From NCBI GenBank assembly GCA_031763025.1, contig JASSKH010000003.1:3710718-3774717 (forward strand): DNA of 64,000 nucleotides, read 5' to 3'. This document shows, piece by piece, positions 54,601-63,519 of the stretch. This DNA is from Macrocystis pyrifera. Its lineage: Eukaryota > Sar > Phaeophyceae > Laminariales > Laminariaceae. Every line of letters starts with the position of its first letter. The stretch's first letter is position 1. Under the pieces are notes generated by a model that saw nothing but the letters and a program-made list of their open reading frames with translations, was not told the origin of the DNA and did not search any database. A program made the position numbers and the translations under genes.

Positions 54601-55013
54601 GACGATTTGGTGCTCCGGTTGCAGTCGCCGGCTCGATATTGATGGCGGTGTACCTGGGAGGCGTTGCTTTGATCTGGACCGTACTCTTTCCAACAGCTGT
54701 TGCCCTTGTCATTCTCGGAAGGTGTGTGAAAGGTCCGGTTGAAATTGGTCTACGTGTCGTGTCGTTACGATAAACCGTCCTTCGCCACGCCGCGTAAAGT
54801 AGGGCAACTTTCCCGCGGTGTCGAGCGGGTAACACTTTCGGCTCTCAATGCCGTAAGGGCACAAAGCGTTTGCTTTAGCGTACTTTTGCAATTATAAGCT
54901 GTGTGCTACACACGAGCGCACACAATCACTGCTCGCGGCGTTGTCGCATGTGCTTGCCTCGCAGGTTATATGCGAAGCGCAAGTTGGCGGCAAAGGTCAA
55001 CCCCGAAACATAA
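42688..55013 (+). CDS. 12-exon gene: Cys-rich secretory/membrane protein, 567 aa (unrecognised family)
   Basis: Predicted exons: 42688-42809, 49216-49368, 49690-49855, 50401-50655, 51418-51561, 52264-52354, 52435-52499, 52597-52815, 53838-53876, 53940-54067, 54449-54721, 54965-55013. All junctions are GT-AG and phase-consistent, and the sum is 568 codons including TAA. Exon 1 starts with ATG and encodes a hydrophobic signal segment (LTLLVLTIINFQLS). The ectodomain carries repeated C-x-C motifs (CECARPQ, CSCAKYE, CDCDRDEEN, CECNMNN), W-rich Cys clusters (WWLEYPYCQDWRC, SWCNHW), N-glycosylation sequons, and a Pro/Thr linker with an acidic block. A basic stretch (HRRRKRQ) precedes two or three hydrophobic segments (ALLGVLVLLAVFPLVVAWF; VALIWTVLFPTAVALVILG) and the tail LYAKRKLAAKVNPET. 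An inverted pseudogene supports six of the exons. Intron 1 (6.4 kb) is packed with nested transposons. Extra exons between 51561 and 52264 are possible. Role unknown; a receptor or cell-surface protein is inferred. Confidence 0.6.
44312..44500. repeat. about 105-bp tandem duplication carrying a transposon end
   Basis: GAGCCTTATTTCGCGTGTAT, CCAGAGCGGGTCAATACAGT and AGTAGTAGGTACTGCT occur twice. The first copy is followed by a solo end GGGGTCCACCTCATTATTTG-GTAAATGGGTGGAA of the GGAAGT element, the second by the full element. Confidence 0.75.
44504..46288. mobile_element. hAT-like nonautonomous element built of GGAAGT/ACTTCC palindromes (1,785 bp)
   Basis: Termini: CCTCATTATTTGGTAAATGG (left) and CTCATTTACCAAATAATGAG (right, inverted), flanked by a perfect 8-bp TSD, TCCTGGCG (44496-44503 and 46289-46296). 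The body is almost entirely alternations of ACTTCCATTTGGAAGT-type 16-mers and GGAAGT words in both orientations, giving dense short hairpins. It lies inside the Mutator-like element. No coding capacity. The 8-bp TSD suggests hAT mobilisation (inference). Confidence 0.78.
46297..47690. other. unique interior of the Mutator-like element
   Basis: About 1.4 kb with no match elsewhere in the window. The ORF 47271-47894 runs into the right TIR. No domain recognised. Confidence 0.4.
49528..49560. mobile_element. solo end of the GGAAGT element
   Basis: GGGTCAACCCCATTATTTGG followed by TAAATGAGC matches the terminus of 44504-46288 without any element body beside it. It lies in the intron between 49368 and 49690. 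Confidence 0.5.
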
Positions 55014-55085
55014 AAGTCGTCCCTGGTGAGTTGCTTATATGCAATACGGGTTGAGTCGCACGGTCGCCAGCTCAGGCAAATCAAC

Positions 55086-55197
55086 TATTACCGTGGTCCA
55101 TAGTAAATAGGACCTACGCTACACATAAAAGCCTATATATATTTTTTTTAATTTTTACTAACAATATTTGGTCTTATTTACTATGGTCCCCCGTAGT
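55086..55197. mobile_element. MITE (GGGGGACCATAG family), copy 5
   Basis: TACCGTGGTCCATAGTAAAT on the left, TTACTATGGTCCCCCGTA on the right, AT-rich middle. It sits between the stop codons of the two convergent genes. Confidence 0.85.
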
Positions 55198-55566
55198 ACT
55201 GTACTGCAAAACACAAATACAAGAGATCCAACCGCAATAAAATATCATTCCAACCGCCCGGATGTTTGCAAGGTGTACCGTACATCCTCGTCAGTTTGGG
55301 CATACGTTCTTGGCCCACCCGCCCGTATTCCGCATACCCGAATGCCTTGGCGGCAAGCACGACAAAGTACGGCTTTATCTTCTGCGGGGATGATTGCACG
55401 GGGACGCGCTGCCGTCGCCCGGTCATAGATACACGATATCTGGTACCCTGATATATTGTTTTGACTGGCAGGAGACAAATGTGCATTCAACAAGAAAGTA
55501 CCACCTGACAACAAAGTGTTGGTTAGAGGTTCTTGTTTCCCCCCATGAAATTCAAACTGACGATCC

Positions 55567-55874
55567 CTAGTTTTCAAGGAGGGGTGCGAATGTATCTTCA
55601 TCGCGATAATTCCCTTTTTTTCTTTCGGCTCTCCCCCTCCGCTCGATTTCGTGTGAAAAAAACATTCTGCCGGCCGACATTCCAGATGCTGTGGACACGG
55701 CCGAGCTGACGCTAAACCAGGCTAGCAACGGTTTCGTGTAGGCTGGTTTTCCGCCTCGGCGTACGTATTCATGCTTGTTACCTTGCTTGAGTGTAGTTAT
55801 TGTTGTTGGATCCTGTGTGTTTGGAGGCAAGTTTGTGCATTTTCCATACTCGTACACGAAATTCGCCACGATTG
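55567..55874 (-). CDS. putative gene, last two exons, convergent with the Cys-rich gene
   Basis: Minus-strand exons 55782-55874 and 55567-55688 (stop TAG) join in phase (donor CAAG|GTAACA, acceptor CCACAG|CATC). Translated features: VANFVYEYGKCTNLPPNTQD, then SGMSAGRMFF and a charged tail (ERRGRAERKKGNYRDEDTF). The same frame is conserved in the inverted copy at 33250-33640. A likely upstream exon (MATYYVYVADSEL, ending at GAACTG|GTGAGC near 55942) is conserved in the copy, but its phase does not match directly, so an exon is missing or the model is incomplete. No family recognised. Confidence 0.45.
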
Positions 55875-56009
55875 CTGCGCCCAGTCTGTGACATGGGAAA
55901 ATTAGCTAATTTACCGCCGTCACACAGCTGTCAGTAGCTCACCAGTTCGCTGTCGGCGACATACACATAGTAAGTAGCCATCTCATATGTAGCTCGTGGA
56001 GCACAGCGC

Positions 56010-57640
56010 TGACACACGAGTGGATTTTTTACGATGTGATATAACTTCACAAGCGTTCATGTGCGGGGGAATTCAGAAGCTCCATTCGAAGTTTTCCAGG
56101 AATTAATCTGAAGTACGTTGTTTAATCGTAGCCGCTGGGGTGTCCAAAAACACAAAGGCCTGACCAGCAGTTCCTCCGGGCGGGCCGAAAACACTATCTC
56201 TTTGTGCCTGATTGTTGCCTTTGTCGAGAAAATCCCCGAGAGACCTTGGACGGACCACGGTCGGGGTGGCCACTGGCAGCAGCAGCAGGATTGAGAGATG
56301 GGGAGGCTGCCGGAAAAAGAGCAGTAAAAGGTCTGCCCTGGGGGCATGTTATGGGTAACATGATAGGCCTGGCCCTGCGAGCAGGAGGTTGTTATAAATA
56401 AAATCGCGCTAGATTGGAGATAGTGAGGGGCCTCAGAACACGGTCAGATTGGACACAAGGACTGCAGCAGCATTGGATGAGAGTGAACAAGTGAATAGCA
56501 AACCAGTGAAGGAATAGGACTGTAGGAGCGAGTGAGAATGACATAGAAACATGGGACTTTGTAGTAGGAATGGGAGATGCTTGGATAACCATGCAGGGTA
56601 TCATGCGCCTCTTGCTCCCATCGTCACGATAGATTGTGTAACAGTAGTCTGAAAGAGGGCGAAGTGCCCCACCAATCCAGGAGGTCCAAAATCTTTCGCT
56701 GATGACAGGACCATCGCATTGAGTGAACAAAGCGTGATTTATGCACTTTTTTCTTGTCAGATGCACTTCGGGCACCCCGGCCATGTGTGCAGTTATCACC
56801 GATCGCACAGGCCGTGACGATCTCGCCGACTGTGCCGTGCCTTAGCGCGGAGAAGCCACTACAGCAGCAACTGTCTCTGATGACGTGATACTCTTGACTA
56901 CCTCACGCACAAGCTTTTGCCGGAACCGAGCATCTCTCCCAGCAAGCCCCAACCAGCGAGTACTCCCAAGCACCTAGAAACGAGACGCTAGCGTGTCGGT
57001 TATATCCACTGGTGTGATAAGCTGAGCCGTATTGGTTTCACGGGTGGGCTCTCATGGTAGCAGGAAGTAAAGGGGTACATGAAGACATGGCGTAGAATAT
57101 AGACGACATATATGAAGGGGAAGTAGTAGGCATGATCCGAGGTCCATATACAATACCCCTCGGGAAAAACATGCCGGACCTCTCTACGAACCCCCAGACG
57201 GTTCTGAGGTGATATTGGGTTTCAGAATAGGAATGCGAGACTAGGTTTCAGTAGTATTCGGAGGCGGTACATAGCCGGGGATGTAGAAAAAAAAGATCAG
57301 CCTCTCATGCCAGGATGTACCTCACATGGAGACTGACTCTGGCCTGCCGTGGTAAGAGAACTGACGTACGTATGAGTGAGTACTATGAGTAAGACTGCTG
57401 TTGGACTGACTATTCGGTGGTAGAGAAGACTGTTGCTGTAGAGAATAGTACTATTAGCAGGGAGACTGATTACTTGGAGACTACTCGAGTACGTAACCAA
57501 TAACAGAGAGTGTTTCCCGAGAGAGCGACAGTCTAGAGAGAATGTCGGTAGTCAGGTTGTCGATCATTGGCCGATAGCAGAGACATATACGAGTAATATA
57601 GATCAGAGTATGGGCAAGCTATTGACTCTTGTAGACAGAA
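56010..57640. other. no supported gene
   Basis: The 138-codon minus ORF 56392-56808 (with YRDDGSKRRMIPCMV) has no recognisable domain and lacks a clear start or splice context. The rest is AG-rich on the plus strand. Confidence 0.35.
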
Positions 57641-57653
57641 GATGTCCGCCCAA

Positions 57654-57785
57654 ACCCCTGGACCCGTCGTGGGGTCCCTGTTAATTTTACCCACTACGAA
57701 AACCCCACGAAGATTAATGAGACCGGCTAGCCCGCAGCGTATGCCCCGCGTCTTCCCCTGCGGGGCTAAGCAACATCTCACACCA
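57654..57785. repeat. split direct repeat of the YR retroelement, distal copy
   Basis: About 130 bp that recurs at 58264-58392 (same orientation, about 93% by eye). It includes GGACCCGTCGTGSGGTCCCT, GTTAATTTTACCCA, GAAGATTAATGAGAC and the hairpin-like CCCCGCGTCTTCCCCTGCGG. Confidence 0.8.
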
Positions 57786-58263
57786 ACACTCCGTCCTACT
57801 TATTACATCCCACAACCACATACAGCCCCAACAATCACACCGACTTCTTGCAACCTGACCCCCCCCGTCTCTTGAGCGACAGGGCGGGCGGGTGGGAGAG
57901 TCGATCGATCCAGTTGGTCTCGCTGTCTTCTACCACGCGAAGGTTGTGATCCTACGTTACCACCACCTGCGACAGAATGAGCCAGCTCTCTCCTTCGTCC
58001 GCTTCGATGTGCTCGTAGCTCGCTGCCTCCGCTGTCTTACGCTGACTGGAGACCGGACGAGTGCGTCGCACCCTTGTACGTCGGCCTAATTCAAACTACT
58101 CCGTTAATCGAATTCAACTCGCCTCACAACGCCAGTTTCCTACGGAAACCTACATTTTGTTATAGCTCAAGAATACTCTGAGTATTTGTTTTCTACTGCA
58201 GGCAAGTCACGTTCGCCGACGTGCTAAAAAGGCCTGCCAGTGGTGTGGCAAAACCCTCCACCA

Positions 58264-58392
58264 ACCCTGGACCCGTCGTGCGGTCCCTGTTAATTTTACC
58301 CAGTACGAAAACCCCGAAGATTAATGAGACTGGCTAACCCGCAGCTTATGCCCCGCGTCTTCCCCTGCGGGGCTAAGTAACATCTCACACCA
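58264..58392. repeat. split direct repeat, proximal copy
   Basis: Partner of 57654-57785, ending about 55 bp before the recombinase stop codon. The spacing of about 610 bp fits B1-A2-B2 organisation of split-direct-repeat YR elements (inference). Confidence 0.8.
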
Positions 58393-58446
58393 TAAGGCCA
58401 GCCTGATCATTAATTATACGCCCCGTGCTACTCGTACCCTAGCCTG

Positions 58447-59508
58447 TTATCCGATATATCCCGATTGCACGACGGGGACCGATTCTGCCCCTTCCCCCGC
58501 CTCCCGCACATGCGTCATGAACGCTCGCGACTTCCATCTGCCTGCGCGCTGAATTTGCAGCTCTGGCACCCCTTGCGCAGCCAACTGGGTTGCACCCCCG
58601 ATTCTTCCCGAGTGTAGCGCGTACTGCACGGGGTCCCTCCCGCTACTCCCGATCATGAATCTCAACGCTGCTACAGCTTCCGTCCGTGTGAACGGCTTCC
58701 ACCCGTGTAGCGTACACCTAACCGTCAAGGGTGACCCTTCCGGAAGCAGCGGGTGAACGGCGAGGAGGTCCAGCAGCCCTTCGAAAGCGCCCACTGGACC
58801 CCCGCTGGAATCGCCCGCTTTTGCTACGCGCGTTCAAGTAATCGTGCAGCCCGCCCTCTTCTGGTCAGTCTTCGACGCCACGGACCGCACCTGTACCGAG
58901 TCGGCGATCGATCTGTTTTCCATCGCGACCTGAACTCCCTCTCGAAAGAAAGTGAGACAGTTTCGCGTCAGACAAAACTCGGGATACACTTTTCCGTTCG
59001 CGTATGCCCATAACTCCGACGCGCGACACAGCAGGAAGTACGACAACGCAAGACTCAACCACATGACCTTCCCCCCGTCTGCCATACTTGTGACTACTTG
59101 CTTTCCATGGGCTAAAATGGGCCAGGTCAGTGGCAACCTAACCTGCGCGGGTTTTTGCGCGGCACCGTGCGCGCGGTCAATCCCTTTTCCCACGGCAACG
59201 ATCATGCAGTGCGAGGTGGGGAGTTCCCACCCTGCATACATCTTGTGGAAGAACTTGATAGCGGCAAGATACCCCCTCACGGTGGACTGCTGGTTGTTGT
59301 GCACGTCACACCGACTCGCCATGAACCCCATCAACTCCGAAAGCACCAGGGCAGGGTTGTCGGAATTACGTTGCAGCCAGGGCTGGTTGCCCTGCGCCAC
59401 CCTTTCCGCGACCCAGACCTTCCTTAGGTAATTTTTCTGGGTACTTTCTCCCACCGACCCGAGCGCCAGCGTTTCCACTAGACGCGCCACCTCCTTCTTA
59501 TCCTCCAT
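58447..59508 (-). pseudogene. tyrosine recombinase with in-frame TGA and Tyr-to-His change
   Basis: Begins at ATG 59508 (the frame is open to 59538). The N-terminal SAM-like region contains STQKNYLRKVWV and TVRGYLAAIKFFHKM. The catalytic domain contains LLCRASELWAYA (Arg I), then, after an in-frame TGA at 58834-58836, LHSGRIGGATQLA (H-x2-R) and AGRWKSRAFMTHVREA (W box). The expected nucleophilic Tyr is His (codon 58510-58512, CAT). Both halves are in the same frame, so the lesion is one nonsense change (CGA to TGA would explain it). The enzyme should be inactive. Confidence 0.82.
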
Positions 59509-59620
59509 CTTTATTTTCCCTGTTCCTGTGGGCGCCACCGGTTAAACGTGGAGTGAACGGGGGAAAACGAGGGGGGGGGAGAATGCAGTATCGTCCCCGC
59601 AGGATGCCGTGCACACAAAA

Positions 59621-60352
59621 TCAACACGAGTCCTGTCCGTTGACCATGATGTCCCACAACCGATCGTCATGCCGGTTTGAAACGGTTTTGGTTCCCAGTA
59701 CGACGTCAAAAATCCTTGACCCCTGGCAGCCGATATCCAGCTCCACCCAGTCGTTACTACCCGTCGCTTCCCTATCTTTTTCTGCCAGCTCGACTCGAGG
59801 CCAGCGCGATATGCTGTCCGCCAAGATGTTTTGCACGCTATGTATGTGCTTGGCAGCGTGACTCCATCCGCCCTTGATTTCGAGGCGGCCGAGCATTCTC
59901 AGAAGTAAGCACGCCCTCCTGTCTTTCGCCCCGCCGCACTTATTAACCCATGTGATGGCGGCCACGTTATCGCCCCGCATCGCGATCGGATCTCCTACCG
60001 ACACTGGTCTGTCCCCTGTCAATTCGAGCATCACCCACGCTGTCACTACCATCCCCAGTAACTCTAGCAAGTTGATCGTGATGGTACACGTTTCACGAAG
60101 TTCGGCCTTCCGTTTCAGTTCCGCCGTTAGTGCGGGTGGTAGATCGTATCTCCCGAAGAACTTCTTTTCGACGCAGCACCCACCGACCTCTGCAAAACTC
60201 GCATCGGATAGATAATGCCGTTTGGCCGGTAGTATGAGCGCGGTGTGGCAGGGCGCAGTAATTGCCCCCCCTACTTGCAGAAGCTTGCGGTTTATCGCCC
60301 GCTTCCAAAATAGAAGGTCGGCGTGGAACTCTCTGCCTAGTCTCAGACGGTG
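59621..60352 (-). pseudogene. RNase H domain of the YR retroelement
   Basis: In frame after a TAG at 60353-60355. Motifs: YLSDASFAEVGG (first Asp), NLLELLGMVVTAW (conserved Glu), MRGDNVAAITWVNK (Asp) and HIHSVQNILADSISRW (final Asp). It is the C-terminal part of the RT polyprotein, cut off by the stop. Confidence 0.8.
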
Positions 60353-61228
60353 CTAATTCCTAGCGTTTCGCTCATCATGCAACCCCGTGAGCCTAAGCAG
60401 TCTCCACACGAAATACCCGCCGGCGCATACTACGTAGTATGCCAGGTTCCAGAGCTTCCCTACCATACCGAGGACGTCCTTTGCTTTGGCGTGTCGTCTG
60501 TGCGTAGGCCAGTGATAGTCCAAAAGGCTTCGGATCGCTTCTGTTTTTTCACGTGTCAAGGAGATTCTCATGGTGTGCGAGTTTATGGTGAAACCTAGGG
60601 CATCAATCTTGGAATCCCAATCTGCACTCCTTTTGGGTGCAAGGATCGGCGTGGTGCCTTTCTCACCCGGCCCACCCAACAAACGTACGTGGTCGGAGGC
60701 TAGAGAGGCTGAGGCGACTAACGCGGACGAGCCTACGTCAGAATGCTGCACTTTTATTAGCAAGTAATCGTCCACGTATACGGTAACGAAGAAGGGATCC
60801 GACTCCCCCCCCCCACGGTTCGCACGAATTGTTGCGTCTGCGGGTACGGACGTTGGGTTTCCTTCTTCCCAACGGTCTACCACCTTCACGTGAGCCATCA
60901 TTTCTGTCCCTTCTTGCAGTATCTGGGCCGACTCCACCGTGGTGTTACAGTGAGCGTGTTCGGCGGCTGCCGACATCACGCCCCAAAAACAGGGGGACCC
61001 TGACCAACCGAACGTCAAACAGAAATCGATGACTACCAATTCCCCTACCGGGTAGCAGAAATTGTGAGCCTCGTCGGGGTCTATTCTGACGTGGCGAAAG
61101 GCATCAGACACGTCAGCCTTGCTCATCAGAATAAACTTGGTCGGTAATTTCTTTCGCAGGCTGACTAGTTCCGCGAGGAATTTTGGAAGGGACTCTGTGC
61201 ACAGACACGGAGGAGTCGGTGTCTGCAT
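60353..61228 (-). pseudogene. reverse transcriptase core of the YR retroelement
   Basis: Motifs in order: MSKADVSDAFRHVRIDP (motif A with catalytic Asp), FGWSGSPCFWGVMSAAAEHA (motif B), FFVTVYVDDYLLIKV (YVDD, motif C), LGFTINSHTMRISL. Upstream, in another frame, 61113-61445 carries KTRIINDFSFE, and 61390-62004 in a third frame carries an N-terminal extension ending ALLYGNHRSVAAHV. Two frameshifts therefore separate parts of one original ORF. Ends at TAG 60353-60355. Confidence 0.85.
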
Positions 61229-62004
61229 TCAATCCTCCCTTCCTCTTCCTGTTCTGCATCTCGAAGGAGAAGTCGTTAATTATCCGAGTCTTGTGTGTGA
61301 CGACTGCTCCCAGCGGTGACACGCGTAGGTTTGGGATTTCGTGGGTGGCTGCTTTCTTTATCACGAGGCATTTTTGGTGTCTTACGTTTTCACAAAGCTT
61401 GTCCCAGATAACTAACATGTGCGGCCACGCTTCGGTGGTTACCATACAGTAGAGCGCGCTCCAGACCCCGCCCGTGGGCTACTGCCTGCACCGGGACCCC
61501 TCTGGTAACTATCATGATCAGTTTATCAATGGCACCAAAACCTATTGTTTCATCAAAATACGGCTGTATTTGCGTTGCATCTAACAGTGGTGCTATGAGA
61601 AACCCTCCCAGCGCCCTGGCCACGTCGCCCACGACGCCGAAGTAGGGTCTCGTCAATTCCTTGCAAACGTCGGCAAGCTTGTACAGCAGTTCCTGATTAG
61701 CGCGTGCATCGAAGTTTTCCTTTCCAAGGTTGGCTTTTTTTGTATGCCAGGTCCGCACCATGAGTTCGGTCTGCGGTCGACGAAGCGACTCCCCATGAGG
61801 AAGCCGCGAGCATGCTGACCCGCTAACAGTCCGCGACTCGACCGGATCGAACGTGTGTTTGGCTACTCGTGGCCGGCGCTTTTCGCCCTGCCGCGGCTTC
61901 GACGGCCACTGTTTCGATCCTGCCATGTGCATGTCTTGAGAGAGAGTACGGGTTCTGTTGGCATTCCACGTTTCGTATGAAAGAAGTACTGCGCGACCTG
62001 TCAC
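61113..62004 (-). pseudogene. N-terminal part of the YR-element polyprotein, frameshifted
   Basis: Two overlapping frames: 61390-62004 (basic N-terminus, helical middle KLADVCKELTRPYFGVVGDV, YGNHRSVAAHV) and 61113-61445 (IWDKLCENVRHQKCLVI, RVSPLGAVVTHKTRIINDF). The order YGNHRS / LRVSPLG / RIINDFSF is typical of the region before RT motif A in stramenopile and oomycete elements. The frame change lies at 61390-61445, the next at 61113-61228. Confidence 0.7.
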
Positions 62005-62254
62005 TGCTTCGCGGTCCGTACGCCGGGTCCGTACGGTGAGCCTGCGTGAAAGGTGGACTACGGCCCTCTGGCCCCGGCTGCGGCACGTTTGGGAGACCGC
62101 TGCCGTACCGAAGTTATCTGTACGTCTGCGTATATGTTTTCGTTCTCGGTTTCATTTCTTGTGTTCTGGTGTGTGTGTTGGTTCGGGGTACGCCCGCGGA
62201 GCAGTGAGGTGCGCCCAGGCCCCCCTACCGGCTCCGTCGGAAGGGGACAAAAGG

Positions 62255-62800
62255 GAACCCCCCCCCCACCCCTCTCGACGCACGAAAAGAAAGAAAATAA
62301 AAGCACCACACAGAGGATCGTAAAATGAAAACGAATTATTATTTTTTTTGTTGTTGTTAGGGATGCACATACTCTTTCACAGTTACTATTACTAGAGGAG
62401 TGGGAATTACGAATGTGACAGATACTGACTGCCGCAGCGACAGGGCATAGCGCCCGTTTTTTCAGGACAAGTTCTTTGTGTTATGTGCGGCATGCCCGGT
62501 ATTATATATCGGTTCGTATGCGAATGAAGCAACGCGTGTTGTCGCGAACATCGATTAATAACTTCTGATCGAGACGCTGCATACATACGGTTCGTCGTTT
62601 ATTTCCCTGTATCGACACCGATTTACTTGCGACTCCTGTGTCTGCTGCTTTCTCGACGCCTATGTGATGTATGGAAGGCGTCGACTGCAGCGTTTGATTA
62701 TAATATTGCGCCCAACCCGTCCTCTCGTGTCGGATTTCTCGCGCTCTGTTTCGTGCTTACTTTTAACATATTTGTCTTCAGAACGCGTCTTGTTGTTGTA
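62255..62800. other. intergenic, no supported gene
   Basis: C- and T-rich homopolymers (62262-62272, 62340-62350). 62627-63019 is open in another frame but antagonises the RING frame. Upstream exons of the RING gene may lie here. Confidence 0.4.
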
Positions 62801-62801
62801 A

Positions 62802-63517
62802 TTTTGTTGTTGGAACCAGTGGGCTACTGCAAGACTACAGCTCGTACGCTTTCTTCATTTTTCTGCGCGTATTCATTGCCAAGTGCTATCTTCGCCGCCT
62901 CTTGTGCATGGCGTCTGCGGCATCTGCGGCGAATCGCTGTCTGCTCAGCTTATCGTCGTGTTGCCCTGCAGTCACGTTTTCCACTACTCTTGCGTGGAAG
63001 ACATACTGCGGTACGCTAGATATAGTGCGCCGTCTGGCTTTGTGACGATCGACTGCATGATGTGTGGCGAGCCCGCCGTCGTCGCTCTCCTTCCGGGATT
63101 CGGCGACGCTGACGACTCCAAGCCCCTTCCTCGTCAGGTTCGGGGCTGTGCGTGCTGAGGACGGAATTAGCGACGAGAATGCTGATGGTTCTTTGGAGCC
63201 ATGGCACATGTTTGCTCATGGAAAAAAATGTATAGGGCGGTTCCGCCATTTTACTTGCCCACCAAGAAGACGTTGCCCGACTTGCGTACCTCGCTTTCAT
63301 TCCTGCCCGGGGGTGGGGCCCATGGGTGCGATATCTGCGGCTAATGTCGGCGGACGTCCAGCACCAGCAGTTTCTCGATGCCCATGCTCAGACTCGGTCC
63401 GCCTTTGGGGAGTGGGCCCTGAGCGTCGACCCGGCCATCCAACACCAGGACAGCGTCTCCGTCATCCGTGACTTACCTCCATTCCATTCGTTGCTTGCGC
63501 CACGAACTTATCCGTGA
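62802..63517 (+). CDS. RING-finger protein gene, two exons (5' end unresolved)
   Basis: Exon from about 62802/62884 to 63137, 98-bp GT-AG intron (63138-63235), last exon 63236-63517 (TGA); the junction is in phase 0. The RING reads CGICGESLSAQ, LPCSHVFHYSC, CMMCGEP: eight metal ligands in C-x2-C, C-x-H, H-x2-C, C-x2-C layout with a long spacer before the last pair. The C-terminal exon encodes an uncharacterised segment (WVRYLRLMSADVQHQQFL, FGEWALSVDP) with no known domain. RING proteins usually act as E3 ubiquitin ligases; that role is inferred. A good acceptor at 62882-62883 (polypyrimidine tract, CCAAG) may define the exon start; upstream exons are unknown. Confidence 0.6.
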
Positions 63518-63519
63518 CT

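Larger units (their letters stand above)
57654..62250 (-). mobile_element. degenerate tyrosine-recombinase (DIRS/Ngaro-like) retrotransposon
   Basis: On the minus strand: RT (with N-terminal extension), RNase H, then tyrosine recombinase, followed by two split direct repeats. This gene set defines DIRS-order retroelements, which integrate by recombinase instead of integrase. Such elements occur in oomycetes and other stramenopiles. The right boundary (about 62.0-62.3 kb) is not defined; no A1/A2 repeat pair was detected. Confidence 0.75.

Noticed and set aside
54443-54835. 130-codon minus ORF similar to 34253-34657 plus
   Set aside because: Antisense shadow of the TM exon 54449-54721, which is the hydrophobic, splice-bounded frame.
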